Below are positions 24,335 through 33,511 of a DNA stretch of 64,000 nucleotides, piece by piece; the first letter of the stretch is position 1; every line of letters starts with the position of its first letter. Location: positions 1-64,000 of the forward strand of contig NZ_BDAX01000039.1 in NCBI RefSeq assembly GCF_001612665.1, written 5' to 3'. The DNA is from Nocardia alba NBRC 108234. Its GTDB lineage: Bacteria; Actinomycetota; Actinomycetes; Mycobacteriales; Mycobacteriaceae. Below the pieces are notes generated by a model. It saw nothing but the letters and a program-made list of their open reading frames with translations. It was not told the origin of the DNA and made no database searches. Made by a program: the position numbers and the translations under genes.

Positions 24335-27300
24335 TCACGGCTCGCAGGCGCTGGTGAACTCGGTGTTCCACTGCGGAATTTCGGCATCGATCTCGGTCCC
24401 GCGGCTCGCGGTGCAGACCCGCTCGGCCGCCGCGGCGGCGTCGGTGTGCCACCACCGCAGCACCGCGTCCTCGCCGCCCGCGCCGAGCATGCCCCTCGGG
24501 TTGAAGGCCACCCGCCAGCGCACGATCCCGGGCGGGGCGAGGGAGCCGCCGACGGCCTGGGGCGCGCGGGGATTCTCGACCGACCAGAGCCGGACAGCCT
24601 GATCGTCGGAGCCGGTGGCCAACAGGTGCGAGGTCGGATCGAAACTCACCGAGCGAATGGTGCTCGCGTGCCCACCGATCTCGGCCATGGCGTCGAGATG
24701 GTCCCCGGAGACGCGCAGGATGCGCACGATCTGGTCGTCGCCCGCGGTGGCCAGCAGGGCGCCGTCGGCGCTGATCGACAGCGCGTTCACCGAGCCGCCG
24801 TTCTCGGCGACCACGGTCGATCGGGTGGCGCCGTCGAGATCCCATCGGTGGACGCGGCGGTCGGCCGATGCCGCGTACACCGTCGACCCGTCGGGGGCGA
24901 ACAGCGCCGCGTTCACCCAGCCCCCCGGTCCGGTCAACGGCGCGGGGCGGGGGATCGGGGCGGCGCGATCGGCCAGGTCCCACACCTGCATGCTGACGTC
25001 GTCGTAGGCGGTGACCAGCAGCCGTGAGTTCGGTGCGAAGGCCAGTTCGTGGGCGTAGCGGGCGCGGGGAATCGGCAACGTGGTCAGGCGGCGCGGCGCG
25101 GCGGGGTCGCTCGTGTCGAACAGGGCGACGTCACCGGTGTCGAGGAAGGTCACCGCGAGGGTCCGGCCGTCCGGTGCGAGCGCGACGTTCTCGACCCGCA
25201 CATCGTCGGCGAGCGGCAGTACCGTCGACAGCGGTCGTGGGGTCGCGCCGGTGGTGTCCCACAGCAACACCTGGCCATCCCACGATCCGGTGGCCATCAG
25301 CTGTCCGGACGCGTCATAGCTCGGCGCCTGGACCAGGCGGGTATGCCCGGTGACCACGGCCGACGACAACGTCCAGACCTGGAGATTGCCCGCCTGACCA
25401 CCGGTGAGGACGGTCGAATCGTCGAGGAAGGTCACCGTGGCGAGCGCACCGCGACTGCCGTTCATCGGCTGCCCGACCTGAACGGGATCGCGCGGATCGG
25501 TGACGCTCCACAGTTCGGCGGTCCCGTCGCGGGCCGCGGTGGCCAGGGTCCGGCCATCGAGGGAGAAGGCCAGCGACCACACCGCGGCGGCATGCGCCGA
25601 GATCGGCGCGCTCGTCGCGACGATGTGGTCGCGATCGCGCAGTGACCACAGCTGAAAGGTCTGGTCGTCGCTGCCGGTGGCCAGGGTCGACCCGTCCGGG
25701 CTGAAGGCAACGGCGTGCACGGTGAGCGCCTGGTCGGCCAGTGGCGCGCCGAGCATGCTCGCGCGGTCGGGATCGGTGACGTCCCACACGCGGGCGGTGC
25801 GGTCATCGCTACCGCTGACCAGGGTGTTCCCATCCGGTGCGAAGGCCACGGTGCGCACCGGGCCGCCATGGCCGGTCAGCGTTCGCGTCGTTCCGGTGAC
25901 CAGATCATGCAGCCGGACCGTCCGGTCGTCGCCCGCCGTCGCGAGCCACCGGCCGTCCGGACGGACGGCGACCGCGTAGACAGTGCCCCGATGACCGAGG
26001 TCGATATCGGGGCCGGCCACCGGACGCTCGGCATCGGCCACATCCCAGCGATACACCAGACCGGCGCCGCCGCCCGCGTACACGGTCCGGCCGTCAGGGG
26101 AGAAGGCGACCGACGCGACCCATGATCCGGTGCTCAGCGGTGCGCCGACCGGGACGAGGCCGTGCTCGGCGCTACGCCGCCACAACCGGACGGTGTTGTC
26201 GTAACCCGCCGAGGCCACCAATCCGGTGCTCGAGCGCGCCGACCCGTAGATCGCGCCCTGATGCGCGGACACCGTCGCGGCCAGCGGGGACGACTGGGAG
26301 GCCAGCAGCAGTCCGCGGGCGCGCGGATCGCCCGGTCGTTCGACCTGTGACACCACCGCGAGCTGAGCCGATTCGGTCGAATCCGTGGCCTGGTCGCGTT
26401 CGGATGCCGCGAGCAGCGCGGCGTACTGCGCGTCGGCGCGTTCGCGCTCGGCCCGTTGACTCTGGCGCATCGACACCACCGCCAGCGCCGATGTCACCAG
26501 CGCCGCGAAGACCAGCACCAACACCAGCACGCGTTTGGCGGCCGTTTGCCGCCGCCGGACGGCCGTAGCCGCGTCGAGGAATTCGTTGCCATCCGCCGAG
26601 AGAGCGTGCGGTGTTCGGGCACGCAATTCCCGCGCCACCGTCAGCCGGCTGCCCCGGTAGAGCAGCGACCGGTCCCGGCCGGAGCCCGTCCATTCCTCGA
26701 CATCGGTGTGCAGCCGATGCCGGATGATCGCGTCCTCGCGGTCCTCGTCGATCCATTCGGCCAGCCGCGGCCATGCCCCGATCACCGCGTCGTGCGCCAG
26801 CGACGTGCCGTAGGCATCGTGGGTGATGATCCTGGCCTCGGCCAGCGCGGCCAGTACCCGCCCGGCCGACGACGGATCGGCGCATCGGCGGACGAGGGCG
26901 TCGCGATCGACGTGGCGTCCTACCGCCGTCCCGTCCGGCACCGGCGTGACCAGGTGCAACAGGATGGTGCGCGCGGTCTCGCGCTCCTGCGGATCGAAGG
27001 ACTCCCACTGCTGTTCGGCGCTGGCGGCGATGGCGCCGCGTACCCCGCCCGCCTGTTCGTAGGCGCGGACCGACAGCACATTGCCGTCGCGGAACTGCCA
27101 GGTACTGCGCAGCGCGTGGGCGAGTAAGGGGAAGGTACCGGCGCGGATCGCGGTGTCGTGGCCGCGGACGCCGAGGTCGGCCAGCATCAACTCCACGAGT
27201 CCGTCGCCGACGCCGAGCCCCTCTTTCTCCGCGGGTTCCACGATGGCCGCGGTCAGGGCCTGTGCCGTCGGCGGGCCGAGCACCATCTGATGGGTCTCCA

Positions 27301-28129
27301 GCAGGGTCGCCAGTGCCGGATGCCGGGACGCGTGAGTGTAGAAGTCGGCGCGCAGGGACATGACCACGCCCGCGCACCGACCCGGCCGCGCCGGTCCCGC
27401 GACGGTCAGCGTGCGCAGAATCTCCAGGTAGCGATCGGCGCCCGCGTCGTCGAAGGGCGGCAGGAACAGTTCCTCACACTGGTCGACGACCAGCACATAC
27501 GGTTTCTCGGCGGCCCGATCGTGTGCCCAGGATTCGAGTTCGTCGGCGGGCACCGAGGCCGGTGTCACCAACAGCACGTCGAATTCGTCCCGGATCCGGG
27601 CGGCGAACCCGGCCTGCAGCAGCGAGGACTTCCCGACCCCGGAGTCGCCGACGAGGATCAGCGGCTCGCCGGTTCCTAGGTTCTGGGTGAACCACGCTCG
27701 CATCGCCTCGACCTGTTTGTCGCGCCCCGCGAAATACTCCGAATCGGCGATGGTCAGCGCGGCCAGACCCGGATAGGGACAGACCGTCGAGTTCGCCGTC
27801 CGGTTGCCGGTGGGTTCCTGTTGCGCGCGTGACCACAGTTTCCGCCAGGCGGTCGCCGAGTAGAGGCCGGGTAGTTCGGGCTCGGGCCGGTTCGCGCGGG
27901 CGGCGGGAACGAGCACGCTCAGCACCGCGGACAGGCCGTCGAACTTCGCGGGCACGCTCTTTCCGAGCCGCCAGTCCGAGATCCGCTGGGCGCTGACCTC
28001 GCGGGCGCGCGGATTGCGGGCGCGGATCTCCCGGGTCGCGCGGGCGCTGACAGCCTTCAACGGCGGCGCTCCGGCGGCGGTGTAGAGCAGCTCGAGCCGA
28101 TGCGCCAGGTCGGCGCGGATGGTACTCAC
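24335..28129 (-). CDS. HTH-nSTAND ATPase-WD40 repeat protein
   Basis: Large signalling protein (1264 aa). Domain order: a helix-turn-helix-like region (~1-70, AQRISDWRLGKSVPAKFDGL); the nSTAND1 lead CPYPGLAALTIADSEYFAGR at 117-136; Walker A GDSGVGKSS at 161-169; Walker B VLVVDQCEE at 212-220; a helical/winged region to ~500; one transmembrane segment at ~533-554; a coiled, Gln/Glu-rich linker; then about a dozen WD40 repeats (~625-1240) with VRLWRR, VRLHDL, ARVWDV and similar strand ends. STAND proteins are ATP-driven switches that assemble on ligand recognition by the repeat domain. A GTG start at 28129 with GGGAG upstream is used; TAGCAT (28170-28175, minus) is a possible -10. Confidence 0.85.
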   Translation of the reverse strand: MSTIRADLAHRLELLYTAAGAPPLKAVSARATREIRARNPRAREVSAQRISDWRLGKSVPAKFDGLSAVLSVLVPAARANRPEPELPGLYSATAWRKLWSRAQQEPTGNRTANSTVCPYPGLAALTIADSEYFAGRDKQVEAMRAWFTQNLGTGEPLILVGDSGVGKSSLLQAGFAARIRDEFDVLLVTPASVPADELESWAHDRAAEKPYVLVVDQCEELFLPPFDDAGADRYLEILRTLTVAGPARPGRCAGVVMSLRADFYTHASRHPALATLLETHQMVLGPPTAQALTAAIVEPAEKEGLGVGDGLVELMLADLGVRGHDTAIRAGTFPLLAHALRSTWQFRDGNVLSVRAYEQAGGVRGAIAASAEQQWESFDPQERETARTILLHLVTPVPDGTAVGRHVDRDALVRRCADPSSAGRVLAALAEARIITHDAYGTSLAHDAVIGAWPRLAEWIDEDREDAIIRHRLHTDVEEWTGSGRDRSLLYRGSRLTVARELRARTPHALSADGNEFLDAATAVRRRQTAAKRVLVLVLVFAALVTSALAVVSMRQSQRAERERADAQYAALLAASERDQATDSTESAQLAVVSQVERPGDPRARGLLLASQSSPLAATVSAHQGAIYGSARSSTGLVASAGYDNTVRLWRRSAEHGLVPVGAPLSTGSWVASVAFSPDGRTVYAGGGAGLVYRWDVADAERPVAGPDIDLGHRGTVYAVAVRPDGRWLATAGDDRTVRLHDLVTGTTRTLTGHGGPVRTVAFAPDGNTLVSGSDDRTARVWDVTDPDRASMLGAPLADQALTVHAVAFSPDGSTLATGSDDQTFQLWSLRDRDHIVATSAPISAHAAAVWSLAFSLDGRTLATAARDGTAELWSVTDPRDPVQVGQPMNGSRGALATVTFLDDSTVLTGGQAGNLQVWTLSSAVVTGHTRLVQAPSYDASGQLMATGSWDGQVLLWDTTGATPRPLSTVLPLADDVRVENVALAPDGRTLAVTFLDTGDVALFDTSDPAAPRRLTTLPIPRARYAHELAFAPNSRLLVTAYDDVSMQVWDLADRAAPIPRPAPLTGPGGWVNAALFAPDGSTVYAASADRRVHRWDLDGATRSTVVAENGGSVNALSISADGALLATAGDDQIVRILRVSGDHLDAMAEIGGHASTIRSVSFDPTSHLLATGSDDQAVRLWSVENPRAPQAVGGSLAPPGIVRWRVAFNPRGMLGAGGEDAVLRWWHTDAAAAAERVCTASRGTEIDAEIPQWNTEFTSACEP

Positions 28130-28260
28130 CGCTGCTCACTCCCGTTGGACACGCCATGACATCACCTCGATGCTACGGATTTGCTGGAGCGCGCGGTATG
28201 TCGTGGCTGTCACAATCGCCGGTGTGCCGCAACGGCGGGATACGGCCGAAATAATGGCGG

Positions 28261-29439
28261 TCAGGCGGTGAGTTCGCGTTGGAGCGGGGTTCGGAATCGG
28301 GGGATGGCTCGGATGTCGCCGAACCAGGTTGTGGTGCGATCTATTTCGATGTCGATCAGCCTGCGGGTGTCGGCGTCCACGTCCTCGAGCAGGCGGGTGA
28401 CCACTTCGCCGTCGGGGCGTTGAGCCCAGCCGCCCACGATGCGGCCGTCGGCCCAGATGGATGGGCCGATATTGCCGTTGGTGTCGAAGAGGGCGGGGGT
28501 GTGGGGGCCGAGGAACCAGCCTCGGGATTGCCAGCCCATGGGGGTGGGGTCGAGGGCCGGGAGCAGCGCTGCCCAGGGTTCGGGGGTGGGGACAGGGGCG
28601 AGGTCGTCGGCGAGGACCAGGCCGGGGGTGCCGTCGAGGTCCACCTCGACGGTGTCCAGCTCGGCCAGTGCCTTCCTGACGTCGCCGAGGGTCCAGCCGG
28701 TCCACCACTTCAGGTCCGTGATCGGGGCGGGGCCGAAGGCGTACAACCACTGACGCACCAGTTCGGTGCGCGCCTCGGCGGTCGGCAGTGGTGAAAACCC
28801 CTGGGGGAGCCAAGTTTCCACGGGGGACCAGGTGTACTGGCTGCTGGTCCAGCTGCCGTTCGGACGGCCGCGCACTATTCGGCCCTCCGCGCCGAGCACC
28901 ACCAGCACCCAGGTGGTGATGCTGGTCGGCTTGGAATAGGACTTTCCGGGGGCGGCGTCGATCTGGGTGCGCAGACGCGGCACATCCTTGCTCAGCTGGA
29001 CTCCGGTTGCCGCGCCGCGAGTCAGCAGCGCCGCGTGGGTCTCGGCTTCGACGTCGGCAAGCCACGTCGCGACGTCGCCCTCGACGACGCCCGCCTGCTC
29101 GATATAGCGACCGTACGTGCGGCGTTGCTTATGGGCCAGCGCATCGCAGGTGGATGCCTGCAGCACGGGGAGTAACCCGGTCGGCGCGACGAACATCGTG
29201 CGGCGCATGGCCAGCATGCGAACCAGGGCCCGGTCGTCGTACAGCGCCTTCTCGACATCGGCGGGCGTGAGATCGATGCCGCGTGCGCCGACCGACAGGT
29301 ACACCGTCGCCGGGTCGGTGGCGTGCAGCACCACCATCGAACGGGCGATGTCCACGGGGTCGTTCGAACGGGCCGACGGCGCGAGCCGATGCCTGGTCGC
29401 CAGCCGGGCGCGACGCTGCGCGGTATCGATCGAGAGCAT
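28261..29439 (-). CDS. winged-helix DNA-binding domain protein (HTH_42 family)
   Basis: Protein of 392 aa matching the HTH_42 (PF06224) family that includes YcaQ/AlkX-type DNA-repair glycosylase-like proteins. Seen: MVVLHATDPATVYLSVGAR near residue 35-53, MLAMRRTMFV near 75, ITDLKWWTGW near 245 and WADGRIVGGWAQRPDGEVV near 345. Several members act on alkylated or crosslinked DNA, but this subgroup is uncharacterised. The ATG at 29439 is decided by a minus-strand TACGAT six bases upstream (leaderless). Confidence 0.75.
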   Translation of the reverse strand: MLSIDTAQRRARLATRHRLAPSARSNDPVDIARSMVVLHATDPATVYLSVGARGIDLTPADVEKALYDDRALVRMLAMRRTMFVAPTGLLPVLQASTCDALAHKQRRTYGRYIEQAGVVEGDVATWLADVEAETHAALLTRGAATGVQLSKDVPRLRTQIDAAPGKSYSKPTSITTWVLVVLGAEGRIVRGRPNGSWTSSQYTWSPVETWLPQGFSPLPTAEARTELVRQWLYAFGPAPITDLKWWTGWTLGDVRKALAELDTVEVDLDGTPGLVLADDLAPVPTPEPWAALLPALDPTPMGWQSRGWFLGPHTPALFDTNGNIGPSIWADGRIVGGWAQRPDGEVVTRLLEDVDADTRRLIDIEIDRTTTWFGDIRAIPRFRTPLQRELTA

Positions 29440-29445
29440 GAGCGG

Positions 29446-29451
29446 ATCGTA
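29446..29451 (-). promoter_or_regulatory. -10 hexamer of a leaderless gene
   Basis: TACGAT on the minus strand, six bases before the ATG of the winged-helix protein gene. Confidence 0.5.
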
Positions 29452-29491
29452 GGCGGGGGCTCCGACAATCACGGCGTACGCCCGAGTCGAG

Positions 29492-30055
29492 CTACATCGG
29501 CGGTAGTGGGCGGGCGAGACCGTCGAGGAACGCGGCAGCGGCGCGATGAGAACCCAGACGGACGAAGGTGAGATGCCGATATGCCGGGTCATGCTGCGCC
29601 GCGAGGTAGTTCGCCCGGTTCCTCGCGTGGGTCGTCCAAGCCCACACGATCACCGATCGTGCCGGGTCGAGCGAGATCACTTCGCGCCAGTGCTCCCGGT
29701 TGCCGTTCCACAGCTCGCGCCCGGTCAGCGCGCGGGCGACGGTGCGGCGGACGATCTGGCGCATCACCAGTGACCGGGGTAGGTCGAAATAGGCCACCGC
29801 ATCGGCGCGTCGCCACACCAGATCACCGAGTTTGCCCCGGTAGTTGCCGTCGACCACCCAGGCGTCCCCGGCGATCCGCTCGGCCACCGCGGCCCGGAAT
29901 TCGGGCGCGGCCATCGGTGTCCAGTTCGCCTGATGATGGATCGCGTCGAGTTCGATGTGCGGGATGTCGAGCCGCCGCGAGATCTGCCGGGCCAGCGTGC
30001 TCTTGCCCGACCCCGAAGTCCCCATCACCACGATTCGTCGCATCACAGCCACCAT
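29492..30055 (-). CDS. adenylate-kinase-like P-loop kinase (FlaR/topology-modulation type)
   Basis: Soluble P-loop NTPase (about 187 aa). Walker A GTSGSGKST is close to the N terminus, followed by the IELDAIHHQANWTP segment and WVVDGNYRG, both typical of the small 'DNA topology modulation'/AAA_17-like kinases. Substrate unknown. Start is uncertain among 30055, 30052 and 30043: a minus-strand GATAAT hexamer would favour the GTG at 30052 as a leaderless start, while 30043 begins right at the conserved RRIVVMG strand. Divergent from the TRAP gene. Confidence 0.75.
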   Translation of the reverse strand: MVAVMRRIVVMGTSGSGKSTLARQISRRLDIPHIELDAIHHQANWTPMAAPEFRAAVAERIAGDAWVVDGNYRGKLGDLVWRRADAVAYFDLPRSLVMRQIVRRTVARALTGRELWNGNREHWREVISLDPARSVIVWAWTTHARNRANYLAAQHDPAYRHLTFVRLGSHRAAAAFLDGLARPLPPM

Positions 30056-30167
30056 GGCATTATCCACGGTAGTTCGGCCTGGCTCGCGGATTCGCCTCGG
30101 CGGCAACGTATTCGCGGCTGCGGACCGCACGGTTGTCGATTTCGTCACCGGGCGTGAATCTCGTTGC

Positions 30168-30173
30168 TATCGT
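30168..30173 (+). promoter_or_regulatory. -10 hexamer of the leaderless TRAP operon
   Basis: TATCGT lies six bases before the ATG at 30180, fixing that start over the long upstream open frame. Confidence 0.5.
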
Positions 30174-30179
30174 CCGCTC

Positions 30180-32345
30180 ATGAACGCAGCGCCACCGGTT
30201 GCCACTGCGGCGGATTTGGGGGTGGACGACGAGGAGCGGCCCGCTCGGGTGCTCTCCGGATTCCCGGGTCGGCTGGTCGGTGTCGTCGCGCTCGGACTCG
30301 CGCTGCTGTCGGTGTGGCAGGTGTTTCGGCCCTTGGCGCAGGGCAGCCAGTACTACCTGGTCATCTTCCTGGCTGTCGCGCTGCCGCTGGTGTACCTGAG
30401 CTATCGGTCGTGGTGGGGTCCGCTCGATCGGGCCGACGGGCCATCGGTGCTCGACTGGGTGCTGGCCGTGATCACCCTGGTGGTCTGCCTGTATCCGGTG
30501 CTGCCGATGCGAATCGGTGACGCGGGTGGTGGATACGACGCGTTTCTCGATCGGCAGGGGATGCTCGCGCCGCTCGACGTCGTGATGGGCGGGTTGCTGT
30601 TGGTACTCGTGCTGGAGGCGTGCAGGCGCACCACCGGGGTGATCCTGCCGGTGGTGTGTCTGGTGTTCCTCGGGTACGGGTACTACGGCGGTCTGCTGCC
30701 ACAGGATTGGTCGATCGCGCACGCCGGCCTCGACGTCGATCAGATCGTCGACGCGCTGTACAACTCCGGCAGCGGCTTCTACGGCACCCCGTTGGATGTG
30801 GCCGCCAGCTACATCGTGTTGTTCACGCTGTACGGAGCGGTACTCGAATTCTCCGGTGCGGCAAGGTTCTTCGTCGATCTGTCGGTGTCGCTGTTCCGTC
30901 GCTCGCACAGCGCGGCGGGGCGCACGGCGGTGGCGTCGGGGTTTCTGCTCGGGACCGTTTCGGGGTCGGGGACCGCGACCGCGGTGAGCACCGGCGCGGT
31001 GACCTGGCCGATTCTGCGCAAGGCGGGCTACCGGCCCGAGCAGGCGGGTGGGATGCTCGCGGCGGCGGGCGTCGGTGCGATTCTGTCGCCGCCGACGCTG
31101 GGCGTCGCGGCCTTCATCGTCGCCGAGTACCTCGACGTGTCGTACGTGACGGTGCTCGGGTGGGCGCTGATCCCGACGCTGCTGTACTACCTGGGCATTT
31201 TGCTGTCGGTCGAGATCGATGCCCGCCGGATCCACGCGGACGGGCGGGCGCTCGCGGATCCGGCCGACGGTCGGCTGCCGACACCGTGGTGGAAGTTGCT
31301 GGGGCGCTTCGGGTATCACTTCTCGTCGCTGATCGTGATCGTCGTGCTCCTGCTGGTCGGCGTGAGCGCGACCCGTGCGGTTGTGTACGCGACGGTGCTC
31401 GCCTTGCTGCTCGCGATCCCGGACCGGATGCTGCGCGGTGCCGCGGCGACCGATGCGGCGTCGGCTGCGGCCGCCGACCGCACGACGACGCCCGCTGGAC
31501 AGCGCGTGACGGAGTCAGCCGAGGCAGGCCCGGCCACCGCGGATCGGCGTCGCTGGTCAGGCGAGAGCGCGCTGCGGTTCGTGATCGAGGCCCTGCGCTC
31601 GCTGTCGTACGGGATGCGCGCGGCGCTGCCGGTGGTCGCGGTGTGCGCGGCGGCGGGCGTGATCACCGCGATGACCACCAAGACCGGCCTCGGCGCGCAG
31701 GTGGCCGCGCTCCTGGTCAAGGCCGGATCGGCGCTGTCCGACGATCCCGCCGTCGTCTTGGCCGGCACCGCGGTGCTGGCGGCGATCGCGTTGTCGCTGC
31801 TGGGTCTCGCGGTTCCGGTGACGGCGTCGTTCGTCATCGGGTGGGTGATCATCGGGCCCGCGCTGCTCGACCTCGACGTCGCCGCACCCGCCGCCGCCAT
31901 GTTCGTCTTCTACTTCTCGGTGCTCTCGGAGGTGACGCCGCCGACCGCGCTGGCCGCTGTCGGCGCGGCCGCGGTGACCGGGGCGAAGGCCATGCCGACG
32001 ATGTGGCACGCACTGCGGTACGCGCTGCCCGCGTTCCTGGTGCCGCTGATGTTCGTGCTCACCGATTCCGGGCAGCACCTGCTCGGGCGTGGTGCGGTGC
32101 TCGACGTGCTGTGGGTGAGCGCGGCCGCCTGCGTCGGCGTCGCGGCGCTGGCGGCGGCGACCGGCGGGTGGCTGTTCGGAATCGGCGCGATCGGTCCGAT
32201 CGTGCGCGGCATCGCTGCCGTGGCAGGCCTGATCCTGCTGTATCCGGATCCGGTCGCCACCGGGATCGGGCTCGGCGTGCTGGTCGTCGCGGTGGCGGCG
32301 GGCCTGCTCGGCCGGGCGCACAGAACATCCACGGACACAGCGTGA
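30180..32345 (+). CDS. TRAP transporter fused permease (4TM/12TM, TAXI type)
   Basis: Secondary transporter permease (721 aa) fusing the small DctQ-like and large DctM-like TRAP subunits; some 16-18 hydrophobic segments. Family marks are GSGFYGTPLDVAASYIVLFT near residue 196-215, GTVSGSGTATAVSTGAVTWP near 257-276 and GAILSPPTLGVAAFIVAEYL near 297-316. TRAP-TAXI systems import carboxylates or amino acids, usually driven by Na+ or H+. A polar, Thr/Ala-rich loop at about 425-460 joins the halves. The receptor gene follows after 47 bp. Confidence 0.9.
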   Translation: MNAAPPVATAADLGVDDEERPARVLSGFPGRLVGVVALGLALLSVWQVFRPLAQGSQYYLVIFLAVALPLVYLSYRSWWGPLDRADGPSVLDWVLAVITLVVCLYPVLPMRIGDAGGGYDAFLDRQGMLAPLDVVMGGLLLVLVLEACRRTTGVILPVVCLVFLGYGYYGGLLPQDWSIAHAGLDVDQIVDALYNSGSGFYGTPLDVAASYIVLFTLYGAVLEFSGAARFFVDLSVSLFRRSHSAAGRTAVASGFLLGTVSGSGTATAVSTGAVTWPILRKAGYRPEQAGGMLAAAGVGAILSPPTLGVAAFIVAEYLDVSYVTVLGWALIPTLLYYLGILLSVEIDARRIHADGRALADPADGRLPTPWWKLLGRFGYHFSSLIVIVVLLLVGVSATRAVVYATVLALLLAIPDRMLRGAAATDAASAAAADRTTTPAGQRVTESAEAGPATADRRRWSGESALRFVIEALRSLSYGMRAALPVVAVCAAAGVITAMTTKTGLGAQVAALLVKAGSALSDDPAVVLAGTAVLAAIALSLLGLAVPVTASFVIGWVIIGPALLDLDVAAPAAAMFVFYFSVLSEVTPPTALAAVGAAAVTGAKAMPTMWHALRYALPAFLVPLMFVLTDSGQHLLGRGAVLDVLWVSAAACVGVAALAAATGGWLFGIGAIGPIVRGIAAVAGLILLYPDPVATGIGLGVLVVAVAAGLLGRAHRTSTDTA

Positions 32346-32392
32346 TCCGCGGGAATCGACAGGCGGCCCGGCCGTCGACGGAAGGGGACCTC

Positions 32393-33373
32393 ATGGTCAG
32401 AACAATGGTCGCCGTGGTCGCGGCCGCCGCGTTGCTCACCGGCTGCGGCGGTCGACAGGACGCCCCGACCGCCGACGCGGGCGGCGAGGTGACCTGCGCG
32501 GTGCAGCAGGACACCAGGATCGGCATCGCCACCGGCAACGCGACCGGCGTGTACTTCGCGCTCGGCAACGCCTACGCCGAGCAGATCTCGGCCGTTACCG
32601 GCGGCACGGTGAAGGCCACCGCGGCCGAGACCGGCGCCTCGGTGCAGAACATCCAGCAGGTGGTCGGCGGCACCTATCAGGTGGGCTTCTCGCTCGCCGA
32701 CTCCGCGGCCGACGCGGTCGCGGGCACGGGCAGCTTCACCAGCGCGCAGCCGATCCGCGCGCTGGCCAGGCTCTACGACAACTACACCCAGGTCATCGTG
32801 CGCACCGACGCCGGCATCAACTCCCTCGCCGACCTGCGCGGCAAGCGGGTCTCCACCGGCTCGCCCAAATCAGGTACCGAGGTGATCGCCCAGCGCGTGC
32901 TGCAAGCCGCGGGTCTGAACCCCGACAGCGATGTCGCCGCTCAGCGCCTCGACCTCACCAAGACCGTCGACGGGCTGAAGGAAGGTTCCATCGACGCGAT
33001 GTTCTGGTCCGGTGGCTTGCCCACACCGGGCATCACCGACCTGTTCACCACCGCTGGGGACAAGGTCGGTTTCCTCGACATCACCGGCGTGCTGCCGAAA
33101 CTGAAGGAGATCAACCCCGTCTACGAGCGGGGCTCGATCCCGGCCGCCACCTACGGGCTGCCCGCCGACGCGCCGACCATAGTGGTGCCCAACCTGCTCG
33201 TGGTGCGCGAGGACCTCGACGCGAACCTGGCTTGCGTGCTCACCGAGACCTTGATGGATCGCAAACCCCAACTGGAACAGGCCAATCCGGCCGCCAAGGG
33301 GATCGATGCCGACACCGCGAGCAAGACGGCGCCGGTGCTGTTGCATCGCGGGGCGGAGGTCGCGCTGCGCTGA
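32393..33373 (+). CDS. TAXI-family TRAP solute-binding lipoprotein
   Basis: Receptor subunit (326 aa) for the preceding permease. A lipoprotein signal with LTGC near residue 18 anchors it outside. TAXI-family segments: IGIATGNATGVYFALGNAYA near residue 43-62, GASVQNIQQVVGG near 83, LADLRGKRVSTGSPKSGTEV near 143, and FWSGGLPTPGI near 203. ATG at 32393 has GAAGGGGA upstream. The ligand (often glutamate or another dicarboxylate) cannot be read from sequence. Confidence 0.88.
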   Translation: MVRTMVAVVAAAALLTGCGGRQDAPTADAGGEVTCAVQQDTRIGIATGNATGVYFALGNAYAEQISAVTGGTVKATAAETGASVQNIQQVVGGTYQVGFSLADSAADAVAGTGSFTSAQPIRALARLYDNYTQVIVRTDAGINSLADLRGKRVSTGSPKSGTEVIAQRVLQAAGLNPDSDVAAQRLDLTKTVDGLKEGSIDAMFWSGGLPTPGITDLFTTAGDKVGFLDITGVLPKLKEINPVYERGSIPAATYGLPADAPTIVVPNLLVVREDLDANLACVLTETLMDRKPQLEQANPAAKGIDADTASKTAPVLLHRGAEVALR

Positions 33374-33413
33374 GGTCACCGCGAACGGATCCATCTTGTT
33401 CCGGCTGTCCCGG

Positions 33414-33443
33414 CGGCCCCGCACCGTGGGGGCTGCGGGGCCG
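33414..33443 (+). terminator. hairpin terminator after the TRAP operon
   Basis: Arms CGGCCCCGCA (33414-33423) and TGCGGGGCCG (33434-33443) pair perfectly over 10 bp with a 10-base loop, 41 bases after the receptor stop. No T tract. Confidence 0.55.
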
Positions 33444-33499
33444 TGTCTGTCGGAGAGGGAACGCGCGACAATGTGCTGGACCCCGGTCCGCGGGTGACG

Positions 33500-33505
33500 G
33501 ACAAT
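33500..33505 (+). promoter_or_regulatory. possible -10 of the esterase gene
   Basis: GACAAT deviates from TANNNT at one base but lies exactly six bases before the ATG at 33512, the spacing seen at other leaderless genes here. Confidence 0.3.
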
Positions 33506-33511
33506 CGCGAC

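Noticed and set aside
30620..32390. long plus-strand frame preceding the TAXI receptor
   Set aside because: It overlaps the TRAP permease in another frame; the receptor begins at the lipoprotein signal at 32393.
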